The notes beneath the pieces are model-generated. The model was given only the letters and a program-made list of their open reading frames with translations, ran no database searches and was not told where the DNA came from. Below are positions 18,064 to 27,128 of a stretch of DNA of 64,000 bases, in pieces (within the stretch, counting starts at the first letter, position 1; each line of letters begins with the position of its first letter). Source of the DNA: Saccharomonospora piscinae (lineage in GTDB: Bacteria > Actinomycetota > Actinomycetes > Mycobacteriales > Pseudonocardiaceae); NCBI RefSeq assembly GCF_005862235.1, contig NZ_VCEK01000001.1, positions 62,001-126,000 of the forward strand, in the 5' to 3' direction. A program made the translations under genes and the position numbers.

Positions 18064-19428
18064 TCAGCGCTGCGGCGCCGGGGTGCGCGGGGTGGTCACG
18101 ATCCGTGCGCCCCTGGCGGGCACGGTCGTGATGTTGCGTGGCTTCGTCCGCTCCCGCCGTGGCCGGTCGGCGGCGACGTGCTGGCGGGTCAGGATCGCAC
18201 GCAGCATGATGACCGACTCCAGCAGCGAGAAGCCCGCGCCGAGGCAGCGCCGCACCCCGCCGCCGAACGGGAACCACGTCGAGCTCGCGGGGCCGGAGTC
18301 CAGAAAGCGTTCGGGCGCGAAGCTCCGGGGGTCGGGGTGGTGTGCGGGATCGCCGTGGACCATCGCGATCGAGGGCATCAGCGTGTGTCCCGCCGGGATG
18401 CGGAACTCGCCGATCTGGATGTCCGTGGTCAGCCGGCGCGCCACCTCCGAGATCACGGGGTGCAGGCGCAGGGCCTCCTTGGTCACCGCTTCGAGGTACT
18501 TCTCGTCGTTCTCGTCGGCCGCGCGGGTGGCGCGGTCGAGCCGCGCGGGGTCCCTGGCGAGGTCGTGCAGCGCCCAGGCGAGCCCGGTGGCGGTCGTCTC
18601 GTGGCCCGCGAGCAGCAGCGTCACGAGCTGGTCGCGCAGTTCGGCATCGGTGAGCGCCGCGTCGCCGCCGTCCGGGTCGGTCGTGGTGAGCAGCCGCGAC
18701 AGCACGTCGTGGCGCTGGTCGAGGTCGCTCGCACGGCGGCGGTCGGCGATCTCGGCGTACAGGAGCTGGTCGACGCGGCGCTGCGCGAGCGTGTAGCGCC
18801 GCCACGGCCCGACGCCCTGGAGTTTGGGGTTGTACCAGCCGATCAGCTCGACCGGGCCGACGTCGACCACCCGGCGCAGCAGGTGCCGCAGTTCGTCGAG
18901 CCGTGGTCCCTCGGCGACGCCGAACACCACGCGGAGGATGACCTCCAGTGTCAGCGTCTGCATCCGCCGGTGGGCGGAGAACGGCCGCCGGGCGGGCCAG
19001 CGCTCGACCTCGGCCTCCGCCAGTTCCGTGATCATGTCGCGGTAGCCGCGCAGCGAGGCGCCGTTGAAGGCGGGCATCAGCAGTTTGCGGGCCCGCAGGT
19101 GGACGTCCTCGTCGGTGAGCAGGACCGAGTGCGAGCCCATCGCGGGTTTGAGGATGACGTTGCCCTCACCCGCGTGGAACACCGAGGCGGGACCGGCGAA
19201 CACCGCGCGGATGTGGTCGGTGTCGGCGAGCGCCACGATCGCGCGTTCGGGGTAGACGCGCAGCCGGACGACGTCGCCGTGGCGGCGGCGCAGCCGCGGC
19301 AGCCAGTGCTGGCGGAACAACCCGTAGAGCACCGTCTGCGCGAGCATCGGCAGGCGCGGCCCCGGCGGAAGTCCGGTCGCGGTGACGTCGTCGATCCGTA
19401 CGGCCGGTGCGGTGATCTCGGTCGCCAT
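18064..19428 (-). CDS. Cytochrome P450
   Basis: Heme monooxygenase with the I-helix AGHETTATG, K-helix EALRLHP and heme-binding FGGGVRRCLGAGF with Cys395 as the axial ligand; 454 residues, normal for bacterial P450s. There is no membrane anchor, so it is soluble and needs separate ferredoxin partners, not seen here. The substrate is unknown. Divergent from a TetR regulator, with a perfect palindrome over its promoter, so it is probably repressed by that protein. ATG 19428 is eight bases after TATAAA on the minus strand; a GTG at 19434 is the alternative. Confidence 0.93.
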   Translation of the reverse strand: MATEITAPAVRIDDVTATGLPPGPRLPMLAQTVLYGLFRQHWLPRLRRRHGDVVRLRVYPERAIVALADTDHIRAVFAGPASVFHAGEGNVILKPAMGSHSVLLTDEDVHLRARKLLMPAFNGASLRGYRDMITELAEAEVERWPARRPFSAHRRMQTLTLEVILRVVFGVAEGPRLDELRHLLRRVVDVGPVELIGWYNPKLQGVGPWRRYTLAQRRVDQLLYAEIADRRRASDLDQRHDVLSRLLTTTDPDGGDAALTDAELRDQLVTLLLAGHETTATGLAWALHDLARDPARLDRATRAADENDEKYLEAVTKEALRLHPVISEVARRLTTDIQIGEFRIPAGHTLMPSIAMVHGDPAHHPDPRSFAPERFLDSGPASSTWFPFGGGVRRCLGAGFSLLESVIMLRAILTRQHVAADRPRRERTKPRNITTVPARGARIVTTPRTPAPQR

Positions 19429-19436
19429 GACCACGT

Positions 19437-19454
19437 TTTATACGCGCGTATAAA
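19437..19454. promoter_or_regulatory. TetR-type operator palindrome between P450 and tetR genes
   Basis: TTTATACGCGCGTATAAA is a perfect 18-bp palindrome containing the TATACG...CGTATA core seen in many TetR operators. It overlaps the -10 of the P450 gene and lies 36 bp from the regulator start, so one site could control both. Confidence 0.85.
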
Positions 19455-19489
19455 TCGGCTGTCCAGGGTGGTGCCGTACCCTCACCGGT

Positions 19490-20074
19490 GTGGGCCATCG
19501 GGAAGATCTGCTCGCGGCCGCGCGGCACCTGCTGCGGACCAAGGGGTACGCGCACATCACGGCTCGGGACCTCGTGGCGGAGTCGGGGACGAATCTGGCC
19601 TCCATCGGCTACCACTTCGGATCGAAGGCCGGGCTGCTCAACGAGGCCATCGGCGAGGCCGTGGACGAGTGGACCGAGCAGCTGGTCCGGGTCGCGATGG
19701 CCGACCCGGCCGCCTCGCCGGCCGAGCGTGGTCACTCGGCGTGGTCGGCGATGCTCGACGGGCTCGCGGGCGAGCACGAGTTCGTGGTCTCGTACCTGGA
19801 AGCGCTCGCGCAGGCCGAGAGAACGCCCGCGCTGCGGGAACAGTTCGCCGCCCAGTACCGCCGCTGCCGGGAACGGGTGAGCGAACTCGTCGCGCGCTCC
19901 CTCGGCACGGAGCCCGGTGACCCCGAGGCCCGCGCGGTCGCCAGTTTCGTCATCGCCGTGTGTGACGGGCTCGCGGTGCAGTGGGTGCTCGACCCTGAGG
20001 GCGCACCCACCGGAGACGATCTCCGTGCGGGGGTCACGGCCGTGTGGGGACCGTCCCACCACTCGGAACGGTGA
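19490..20074 (+). CDS. TetR/AcrR family regulator
   Basis: The 194-residue protein has an N-terminal HTH (ITARDLVAESGTNLASIGYH, about 23-42) followed by an all-helical ligand-binding domain. TACCCT at 19477-19482 lies seven bases before the GTG, giving a leaderless mRNA. Its likely operator is the palindrome at 19437-19454, and its likely target is the divergent P450; the ligand may be the P450 substrate. Confidence 0.9.
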   Translation: MGHREDLLAAARHLLRTKGYAHITARDLVAESGTNLASIGYHFGSKAGLLNEAIGEAVDEWTEQLVRVAMADPAASPAERGHSAWSAMLDGLAGEHEFVVSYLEALAQAERTPALREQFAAQYRRCRERVSELVARSLGTEPGDPEARAVASFVIAVCDGLAVQWVLDPEGAPTGDDLRAGVTAVWGPSHHSER

Positions 20075-20100
20075 ACCGCGATCGCGCATAGGGTTGAGGC

Positions 20101-21348
20101 ATGCAGACTTGGTCATCGGTAGCCGTGCCCCGTGTCCCCGGAACCGCGCCTCCGCTGCGGCTGTACGACACGGCGACCGCGCAGCTCCGGCCCACGGCAC
20201 CGGGTCGCGTGGCCAGGATGTACGTGTGCGGGATCACGCCGTACGACGCGACCCATCTCGGGCACGCGGCCACGTACCTCGCCTTCGACCTGGTGTACCG
20301 GTTGTGGCTCGATGCCGGGCACGAGGTGCACTACGTCCAGAACGTCACCGACATCGACGAACCACTGCTGGAGCGCGCGGCCCGCGACTCCGACGACTGG
20401 GTGGTGCTGGGCCTGCGCGAGACCGCCCTGTTCCGCGAGGACATGGAGGCGTTGCGGGTGCTGCCGCCCCGCGACTTCGTGGGCGCCGTCGAATCGGTGC
20501 CCGAGATCGTCGAGGTCATCGAGAAGCTGCTGGCGAGCGGCGCCGCCTACCGCGTCGACGACCCCGAGTACCCCGACGTGTACTTCGATCGCTCGTACAC
20601 GGGCCGTTTCGGGTACGAGTCGAACTACGACGAAGCGGCCATGCACGCGGTCTTCGGCGACCGCGGCGGCGACCCGGAACGGCCCGGCAAGCGCGACCCG
20701 CTCGACGCCCTGCTGTGGCGCATGGCGCGCCCGGGGGAACCATGCTGGGAGTCACCGCTGGGTTCGGGACGCCCCGGCTGGCACATCGAGTGCAGCGCCA
20801 TCGCGTGTCAGCGGCTCGGCATGGGCTTCGACGTCCAGGGCGGTGGTTCGGACCTCGCCTTCCCGCACCACGAGTTCAGCGCCGCCCACGCGGAGGCGTT
20901 CGCGGGCGAGCACCCGTTCGCCCGGCACTACGTCCACGCGGGAATGATCGGGCTCGACGGCGAGAAGATGTCGAAGTCCAAGGGGAACCTGGTGTTCGTC
21001 TCGCGGCTGCGCGCCGACGGCGTGGACCCCTCGGCGGTGCGGCTGGCCCTGTTCTCGGGCCACTACCGGACCGACCGCGCGTGGACCACCGAGCTGCTGA
21101 GCGGGGCCGAGCGGCGCCTGGAGCGCTGGCGCGAGGCCGTGGCGCTGCCGACCGGGCCCGAGGCCGAGGACACCGTCGGCCGGCTGCGGGAGCACCTGGC
21201 CGACGATCTGGACACGCCCGGCGCCCTCATGGCCGTGGACGCCTGGGTCGACGAGGCGTTGCGGCACCGCACCGGCGGCACCGGCAGCGAGTCCGCTCCC
21301 GCGCTCGTGCGGTCGGCCGTCGACTCGCTGCTGGGCGTGGTGCTGTAG
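20101..21348 (+). CDS. mshC: Cysteine:GlcN-Ins ligase of mycothiol synthesis
   Basis: MshC condenses cysteine with GlcN-Ins using ATP, the penultimate step of mycothiol synthesis, the actinobacterial counterpart of glutathione. It is a CysRS-like protein: Cys43 in YVCGITPYD for zinc, the HLGH class I motif at 52-55 and EKMSKSKGN in place of KMSKS; 415 residues. TAGGGT at 20089-20094 lies six bases before the ATG, so it is leaderless. It matches Rv2130c and opens the stretch syntenic with M. tuberculosis. Confidence 0.96.
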   Translation: MQTWSSVAVPRVPGTAPPLRLYDTATAQLRPTAPGRVARMYVCGITPYDATHLGHAATYLAFDLVYRLWLDAGHEVHYVQNVTDIDEPLLERAARDSDDWVVLGLRETALFREDMEALRVLPPRDFVGAVESVPEIVEVIEKLLASGAAYRVDDPEYPDVYFDRSYTGRFGYESNYDEAAMHAVFGDRGGDPERPGKRDPLDALLWRMARPGEPCWESPLGSGRPGWHIECSAIACQRLGMGFDVQGGGSDLAFPHHEFSAAHAEAFAGEHPFARHYVHAGMIGLDGEKMSKSKGNLVFVSRLRADGVDPSAVRLALFSGHYRTDRAWTTELLSGAERRLERWREAVALPTGPEAEDTVGRLREHLADDLDTPGALMAVDAWVDEALRHRTGGTGSESAPALVRSAVDSLLGVVL

Positions 21349-21379
21349 GGCCCGTAGAGCTCGGCGGGGCTCGGGTCGG

Positions 21380-22084
21380 TCACGCCCAGGTGGGCATGCG
21401 GTCCAGGATGTCGCAGCGCAGGTCCAGTGCGGCCACGAGTTCGGCCGGGTCGCGGTGGTCGCGCACCGGGTCGGCGACGTCCAGGTACTCGCCCCGCAGG
21501 GACACGGCGCGCCACGGGCGGCTGTCGTGGAGCAGGAACTCGACCAGCGCCGGGGTCACCACCGCTTCCGCGAACCGTTCGTCCTCGGCGAGCACCTCGA
21601 ACCGGGCGTCGAACTCCGGGTTGCCGGTCCGTATCCCGCCGAGCCCGATCGCGCGGTTGATCGCGTTCGACGCCGCGGCGGACGGCCGGATACCGAGCAT
21701 CGGGTGCGCGGCGGGGGCCGCGACCCAGATCGCCCGCTCCGGCTGGTGACGTCCCTGGTGGACGGTGTCGAAGGTCGCGGCCACGAACTCGCGGCCCCGG
21801 TGGCTTCCGGTGATGACGTCACGCGCCGCCGTCGCCCGCGGTGGGTGGGTCAGCGGCTCCCACCGGCTGCGCCGGTCGTACTGCCGGTCGTAGAGCGGGA
21901 TCAGGGAATCGTCCCGCTCCACGACCGTCCACCCACGACGGGCCGCCTCCCCGGCAAGGCCGAGCGGAGTCGCGGGGGCCGTGCGCGCCACCCGGCGTCT
22001 GATCCACAGCACGAACGCCAGCACCGCACCCAGCAGCAGCACGGTGCCGCCGATCACGATGGTGAGCACGATCGCGGTACTCAT
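21380..22084 (-). CDS. Single-pass membrane protein of unknown function
   Basis: One N-terminal membrane helix (TAIVLTIVIGGTVLLLGAVL, residues 3-22) with the rest cytoplasmic (WIRRRVAR follows, positive-inside). The roughly 200-residue soluble part has no family I can name. ATG 22084 is chosen because the upstream extension is low-complexity and lies before the helix. It is the last gene of the five-gene minus-strand cluster with the T7SS-type proteins. Confidence 0.75.
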   Translation of the reverse strand: MSTAIVLTIVIGGTVLLLGAVLAFVLWIRRRVARTAPATPLGLAGEAARRGWTVVERDDSLIPLYDRQYDRRSRWEPLTHPPRATAARDVITGSHRGREFVAATFDTVHQGRHQPERAIWVAAPAAHPMLGIRPSAAASNAINRAIGLGGIRTGNPEFDARFEVLAEDERFAEAVVTPALVEFLLHDSRPWRAVSLRGEYLDVADPVRDHRDPAELVAALDLRCDILDRMPTWA

Positions 22085-22112
22085 CGTCCGCCTCCGCCGT
22101 CCGGGAACACGG

Positions 22113-22616
22113 TCACCGGCGCATGATCCGGAAGTCGCCGAAGCCCTCGTCGTCGGCGGGTCCGGGGCGGCGGGCGGGGCGAGCGGCGTGCTCACCGCCC
22201 GACGGCAGGGCGGACACCGGCGCGGGGCCGGGGTCGGCTGGGGGCCGGTCACCGAAGAGCTGGGATTCCTCGGCCAGGACCTTGTCCAGCAGGTCGGTGT
22301 CGCCGAGCCCCCGTCGCACCACGTCCGCCTGTGCCCTGGCGGCGATGACCCGGGCCTGCGCGATCGTGTGCAGCACGGTCGCCGACAGCGCCGAGGGCTG
22401 GGCCTCGCGCACCCGGTCGGAGAAGGTGATCTCCTTGACGGCGCCGTCCGGTCCCGCGACCACGGTCACCACACCGTCCGGCGAACTCGCGGTGCCCGTG
22501 ACGGCGACGAGTTCCTCGGTCATCCGCTGGTAGCTCTCCGCCCGCGCGCGGTTGTCCCCGGCCGCGGTGTCGATCTGCTCGACGCGGCGCAGCAGCCGCT
22601 TCGCCGTCTCACTCAT
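22113..22616 (-). CDS. YbaB/EbfC-family DNA-binding-like protein
   Basis: The 167-residue product carries the YbaB fold from about 1-110 (GVVTVVAGPDGAVKEITFSD) and a disordered Pro/Gly tail. YbaB proteins bind DNA as dimers, but copies linked to WXG100 genes in actinobacteria form a distinct subgroup with unknown role. Its ATG overlaps the stop of the upstream gene (ATGA), so it is coupled to the secretion-linked cluster. Confidence 0.8.
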   Translation of the reverse strand: MSETAKRLLRRVEQIDTAAGDNRARAESYQRMTEELVAVTGTASSPDGVVTVVAGPDGAVKEITFSDRVREAQPSALSATVLHTIAQARVIAARAQADVVRRGLGDTDLLDKVLAEESQLFGDRPPADPGPAPVSALPSGGEHAARPARRPGPADDEGFGDFRIMRR

Positions 22617-23128
22617 CGCCGCTCTCCCGGTTCCGGTGTGCCCTGCTCGGGTGTGATCGTGTCGAGGAACGCCTGGAAGTCGTCGACCACCTCCGGGAAC
22701 TGCTCCATTGTGGAGGTGAGCACGACGCGCAGTACGGGACGGGTGCGCGGATCGGCCGCGTTGGCGAACGCCATGAACACCTGGTACTGCACCAGGTAGC
22801 GCCGCTGGCCGGCCAGTTCGACCTCCACCCGCACCGCCTGGGTCCGTACGGGGTTCTCGGTTGTGCCGCCCTCGGTCGTGCGGCCGAGGCTCACCTCGGT
22901 CGACCCGCGCCGCAGCCGCTCGACCGACTCCTCCGCGATCGTGCTCAGTGGCACGTCGCTGGGCCGGAGATCGCCGCTGATGGTGATGTTCGGGGTGAAG
23001 CCCTCACCGCGCGAACCGGGACGCAGCGCGACGAACGCCGCCTCCGGTGTGCCGAGCTCGTCCGGGTCCACGGATCTCCACCCGTCCGGCAGGGAGAACT
23101 GGATCGGCACGGGAATCGTCGTGGCCAT
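22613..23128 (-). CDS. LpqN/PsbP-fold-like conserved protein
   Basis: The 171-residue protein resembles the DUF1795/LpqN type: IQFSLPDGWRSVDPDEL at the start and PNITISGD in the middle, ending with a helical segment. It lacks a signal peptide and lipobox, unlike LpqN, so it is probably cytoplasmic. This kind of protein is often encoded beside WXG100 effectors in Pseudonocardiaceae and may act as a chaperone, but this is inferred from context. Confidence 0.6.
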   Translation of the reverse strand: MATTIPVPIQFSLPDGWRSVDPDELGTPEAAFVALRPGSRGEGFTPNITISGDLRPSDVPLSTIAEESVERLRRGSTEVSLGRTTEGGTTENPVRTQAVRVEVELAGQRRYLVQYQVFMAFANAADPRTRPVLRVVLTSTMEQFPEVVDDFQAFLDTITPEQGTPEPGERR

Positions 23129-23164
23129 GTCTCGCCTCTCTCGTCACTCGCTGTCGGTCCGCGT

Positions 23165-24721
23165 TCAGAAGCCGAGCACGTTGCCGACGGTGCTTGCCGC
23201 GCCACCGACCGCGCTCGCGGCGCCACCGACCGCCGAGGCGGCGTCACCCACGGCGTCGGTGACCCCGCCCGGGTCGACCGCCACGTCGAAGCCGACCTTG
23301 CCACCCACGCCGAGTGCGACACCACCCGAGGCGCCGACGTGGAACTTGCCGTCGTCGCCCATTCCGAACTGGGCGTCACCCGCGATGCCGGCCCCGGCCC
23401 AGACCTCGCCGTTGACACCGGCGCCGACCCCGGCGACCTCCGCGCCGACGTCGCCCCCGGCCCGGCCACCGGCGAAGGCCTCGCCGCTGACCTGACCCCC
23501 GGTGGGGCCGATGCTGCCGTCGACGCCCGCTTCCGCCCCCGCCATCGCGTCACCGTTCGCCGACACCGAGGCGTGGTCGCCGAACTCCATCCCCCCGGAG
23601 ATGTCGCCCCGAGCCCCGACGAACGCCTCGGCGCTGCCCTGGGCACCGAACGCGTCCACACTGCCTTCGGCGCCCGCTGACGCGCCGACCATGCCCTCGG
23701 CGCGGCCGTTCGCGGTGACCCCGTGCCCGAGGTCGAGCTCGCCCTCGGCGCTGCCCCGCGCGAGGTACGCCTCCGCGTTGGCGCCCGCGGTGATGCCGTC
23801 CGGCGTGATCTCGTAGTGGGAGCCCGCGTTGGCGCCGAGCAGCGACCCTTCGGCGGCACCCCGCCCGGAGACGTCGCCCGCCGAGAACTCACCGTCGGTC
23901 GAACCGCCGAGCCACTCCGTGCCGGTCCCGGTCTCGCCCTTGTCCGGCGTCAGACCGAGCGTCTCGGCGAACGGGATTTCGATGCCGAAGTCCGCGAGCG
24001 TGTCCCGCACCTTGTCGTGCATCAGCCCGTCGGCCTGGCTGCCCCATTCGCGCTGGTAGCTGCGGCCGAGCGGCGTGTCCTGCCAGCCGCCGGGGTCCAC
24101 GTCGACCCACTGGCCCGTCGCCGGGTCCCACTGCCGCTGGGTCTGCCGCTGGTCGGCACCGAACTCCGACTCCCCGAAGGGGCGGCTGAACGTGCCCTCC
24201 TCGTCGGGCTGAAAGCCGAACGCCATCGCCACCGCGCCTCCGGCCCGCTCGACCTCCTGCCGAGCGGCGTCCAGGACGGCCTGCGCCTCCTGTGCGACGC
24301 CCTGGCCGGGGTCGGTGAACGGCGCGAGCAGCTGCCCCGCCGCCTGCGCGAGCATCGCGACCGCGTCGTACTCGGCGGCGGCGGCGCGGCTCGCGGCCTG
24401 TGCCTGGTGATACAGCTCGATGGCGCGTTGTGCCTCGCCCTGCCCCCAGTTCAGGACGTCGGCGAAGTCGCTGAGCTGCTGCCCGCCCTGCCCCGCCAGC
24501 TCCACCGCCCGCGCCCACCTCGGCGGTTCCTCGCCGAACGCGCTGCGGAACGCGTTGCTCGCCGCACCGGCCCAGCCCACCGGGTCGATCCTGCCGAGCC
24601 CGGCCCCGATCTCGTCCGTCGCGGTGATCGTGTCGATGAGGACCCGCAGATCGCCGGAGATCACCTCCGGTTCGCCCGGTACCAAAGCCCTCGGATCGTT
24701 GGTCTGCCCCAGTTCAGCCAT
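23165..24721 (-). CDS. Large putative T7SS-secreted protein with Gly/Ala-rich C-terminus
   Basis: Residues 1-170 form a helical WXG100-like module (VGWAGAASNAF supplies the W-x-G turn). The linker has Trp/Gln-rich ATGQWVDVDPGG. Residues about 275-518 are an unusual repeat region rich in Gly, Ala, Ser, Val and Asp with alternating small and hydrophobic residues (GSAEGELDLG, GSAEAFVGARG), ending in tandem VGGAAS heptads. No catalytic toxin domain is recognisable. Its ATG overlaps the upstream gene's stop (TGATG), so it is coupled to the WXG protein. No ESX core genes are in the window. Confidence 0.78.
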   Translation of the reverse strand: MAELGQTNDPRALVPGEPEVISGDLRVLIDTITATDEIGAGLGRIDPVGWAGAASNAFRSAFGEEPPRWARAVELAGQGGQQLSDFADVLNWGQGEAQRAIELYHQAQAASRAAAAEYDAVAMLAQAAGQLLAPFTDPGQGVAQEAQAVLDAARQEVERAGGAVAMAFGFQPDEEGTFSRPFGESEFGADQRQTQRQWDPATGQWVDVDPGGWQDTPLGRSYQREWGSQADGLMHDKVRDTLADFGIEIPFAETLGLTPDKGETGTGTEWLGGSTDGEFSAGDVSGRGAAEGSLLGANAGSHYEITPDGITAGANAEAYLARGSAEGELDLGHGVTANGRAEGMVGASAGAEGSVDAFGAQGSAEAFVGARGDISGGMEFGDHASVSANGDAMAGAEAGVDGSIGPTGGQVSGEAFAGGRAGGDVGAEVAGVGAGVNGEVWAGAGIAGDAQFGMGDDGKFHVGASGGVALGVGGKVGFDVAVDPGGVTDAVGDAASAVGGAASAVGGAASTVGNVLGF

Positions 24722-25197
24722 CAGTTCTCGGTTCCTCCGTGCTCGCTGCCACCAGGGGCGGACGACGGGGCGCCGGTATCAAGCGCGTTGCCGATCGAGC
24801 CGCCGAGCGCGCCGCCAGCGGCGCCGCCCAGAGCCGCGCCGATGCCGCCACCCAGCGCCCCGCCGGCCACGCCGCCCGCCGCGGCGCCGAGCGCGCCGCT
24901 CTGCTGCTCCAGCAGGCCACCCAGCCCCGCCAGTGTCGAATTGGTCTCGGCCTCGGTGTCCAGGTACCGGTTCGCCGCCTGGCCGAGTTCGCCGCCGAAC
25001 TCATCCGCCTTGTCGCGCAGCGCCTCGACCTGGGCCCGCAGCTGTTCGATGAAGGCGCCCCACGCGGCCTGGACGCCGGAGTGGCCGTAGTCGCCGCTCG
25101 GTCCCTGCCACATCAGGCCCGCGACGCCGCCGACGGCGTCCCCGATCCTGCCCGCCGTCTCCCGCAGCTCGTCCGGAACCGCATCGAATCCCGCCAT
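24721..25197 (-). CDS. WXG100-like protein with glycine-zipper tail
   Basis: The 158-residue protein has a helical hairpin (residues 1-95) with W-based turns (MWQGPSGDY, AAWGAF) and a YxxxE secretion motif (YLDTE). Residues 100-140 form a glycine zipper (GALGAAAGGVAGGALGGG) that could insert into membranes. As the first gene of the operon it is the likely partner or chaperone of the larger T7SS-type protein. Family assignment is by pattern, not by a search. Confidence 0.75.
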   Translation of the reverse strand: MAGFDAVPDELRETAGRIGDAVGGVAGLMWQGPSGDYGHSGVQAAWGAFIEQLRAQVEALRDKADEFGGELGQAANRYLDTEAETNSTLAGLGGLLEQQSGALGAAAGGVAGGALGGGIGAALGGAAGGALGGSIGNALDTGAPSSAPGGSEHGGTEN

Positions 25198-25323
25198 TGC
25201 CCCATGCCCCTTACTCGTCTTCGCGTGCGGTCGCCACTACGCCACTACTCAGCCAGACGCAACGGCGAGGGCCACGGTTCCGCCGGATCTTGCCGATCTG
25301 CGAAGGACACCGGTCGATCCGCC

Positions 25324-26946
25324 TCACACGGAGGACAACCGCAGCTCCGCGTGCCCCCAGCGGCGCCGTAACCACCGGTCGTGCGAGGCCAGCACCACCG
25401 CGCCCGGTGCGGAGTCGAGCGCCTCGGACAGCTCGTCGGCCAGCGCGGGGGAGAGGTGGTTGGTCGGCTCGTCGAGCAGGAGCACCTCGGGCGGGTCGGC
25501 GACGAGCAGAGCGAGCGCCAGCCTCCGGCGTTGCCCCACCGACAACGCCGCCACGGGACGATGCTCGTCGCCCGGCGCCACCAGCCCCAGCGTGTGCAGC
25601 GACGGTACCGCCCGCCCCGCGGTGGCCGCGTCGTAGAGCTGCCGCGGTGTGCGCTTCGGCTCGGCGAACCGGACGTCCTGCTCGAGCAGGCCGACCCGCA
25701 CTTCCGGCGCCCGCCGGAGCGTGCCGTGGGTCGGTTCGAGGTGGCCGGCGAGCAGCCCGAGCAGGGTCGACTTGCCCGTCCCGTTACCGCCGGACACGAG
25801 CAGCCGCGTCGGCCCGGTACCACCGATGTGGACGTCCAGCTCGGACACCGGCTCCAGCCTGCCCGCGACCGCCAGGTCACGCGCCGACAGTGCCGTCCGC
25901 CGCTGCGCGTCGGCCGCCGCCGTGAGCGTGGCCGCGAACCGCAACGGTTCCGGCGGTTTGCGTACCTGGGCCGATTCGAGTTCGGACAGCCGCTGCCGGG
26001 CCGCCCGCACCCTGCGCGACACCTGCCGTTCCACGCGGGCGCCGCTGAAGTCGTAGTTCAGCTTGGCGCCGTCGCGAGGCGGGCGGCCGTGGGCCACCTG
26101 CCGCGCCGTCACCGTCACCGAGTGCCGCAGCTCGCGCAACTCCTGCTGTTCCTCCGACCAGCGCTGCTCCCACCGCGCGCGCTCGGCGTGCTTGGCCGCC
26201 CGGTACTCGGTGTACGCGCCGCCGTAGCGGGTGGGACCACCGAGCGCGGGATCGAGGTCCACGATGTCGGTGCAGACGGCATCGAGGAACTCGCGGTCGT
26301 GGGAGGACAGCACGACGATCCCGGGGTGCCGCGCCAGCCGCTCCTGCACGAAGTCCAGTGCCGGATCGTCGAGATGGTTCGTCGGCTCGTCCAGCAGCAG
26401 CGTCTCGGGCGCCCGGATCAGCAGTGCCGCCAGTGCCAGCCTGCACCGCTGTCCGCCGGAGAGCGTGTCGAGGGCGCGGCCGGGTGCGATACCGGCGAGC
26501 CCGAGCCCGGCGCACACGATGCTGGCGCGGCGGTCGGCGTCCCACAGGTCGTGGGCCTGCGCCCACTCCAGCAGATGCCCGTACTCCGCCAGCAGGGCGG
26601 CGTCGTCCGGCCGGTCCGCGAGCAGCGCGCCGAGCTCGTCGAGCCGGACGGCGGCACGGCGGGTCTCGGCCAGCGCGTCGTCGAGGACGTCGGACAGCGT
26701 CGCGGTGCCGGGGAAGGGCAGTTCCTGGCGCAGGTAACCAAGATCACCCCCGCCGCTCACGTGGCCGCCCGAAGGGTCCTCCACCCGCGCGAGCAGCCGC
26801 AGCAGCGTGGACTTGCCCGCGCCGTTCTCGCCGACGAGCCCGACCCGGCGACCGGCGGAGAGCGTGAGATCGATGCCGTCGAACACGACCTTGTCGCGGT
26901 AGGAGAAAGCCAGGTCACGCACGTGCAGTGACAGGGAAGAAGACAC
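25324..26946 (-). CDS. ABC-F family ATPase (ribosome-associated type)
   Basis: Two ABC domains in one chain without membrane segments: Walker A at 39-47 (GENGAGKST) and again as GGNGTGKST, signatures LSGGQ and LSVGQ, and Walker B DEPTNHLD and DEPTNHLS, joined by a charged linker. ABC-F proteins act on the ribosome in translation rescue or antibiotic resistance. The 540-residue size and single-gene context fit a resistance-type ABC-F. A candidate leader peptide upstream suggests antibiotic-responsive control. The GTG at 26946 follows GGTGA by six bases. Confidence 0.92.
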   Translation of the reverse strand: MSSSLSLHVRDLAFSYRDKVVFDGIDLTLSAGRRVGLVGENGAGKSTLLRLLARVEDPSGGHVSGGGDLGYLRQELPFPGTATLSDVLDDALAETRRAAVRLDELGALLADRPDDAALLAEYGHLLEWAQAHDLWDADRRASIVCAGLGLAGIAPGRALDTLSGGQRCRLALAALLIRAPETLLLDEPTNHLDDPALDFVQERLARHPGIVVLSSHDREFLDAVCTDIVDLDPALGGPTRYGGAYTEYRAAKHAERARWEQRWSEEQQELRELRHSVTVTARQVAHGRPPRDGAKLNYDFSGARVERQVSRRVRAARQRLSELESAQVRKPPEPLRFAATLTAAADAQRRTALSARDLAVAGRLEPVSELDVHIGGTGPTRLLVSGGNGTGKSTLLGLLAGHLEPTHGTLRRAPEVRVGLLEQDVRFAEPKRTPRQLYDAATAGRAVPSLHTLGLVAPGDEHRPVAALSVGQRRRLALALLVADPPEVLLLDEPTNHLSPALADELSEALDSAPGAVVLASHDRWLRRRWGHAELRLSSV

Positions 26947-27056
26947 AACTGATCACCGGCCCGGAGTTCGGGGAGATCACCCGCCGGGCATCGGCTCGGA
27001 AGCCACCTCGGGCGCGGGTGCGGACTGGCGTCAGTTCTTCATGGTGCACACCAGTC
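26947..27056 (-). promoter_or_regulatory. Candidate attenuator with MKN leader peptide upstream of ABC-F
   Basis: On the minus strand, 27042-27031 reads ATG AAG AAC TGA (M-K-N-stop). TAGACT at about 27059-27054 is a -10 whose transcript would start almost at this ATG. GACTGG and CCAGTC (27023-27028 and 27051-27056) pair around the mini-gene. GC-rich inverted segments and two GGTGATC copies lie between it and the ABC-F start. Translation stalling on the leader could open the downstream structure. Confidence 0.5.
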
Positions 27057-27128
27057 TAGCGAGGGCGCCGGACGCGTGCCACCGCATTGTGTCGACCTCG
27101 CCCCGGTCGCGCGATTACCGTGGAGCCC

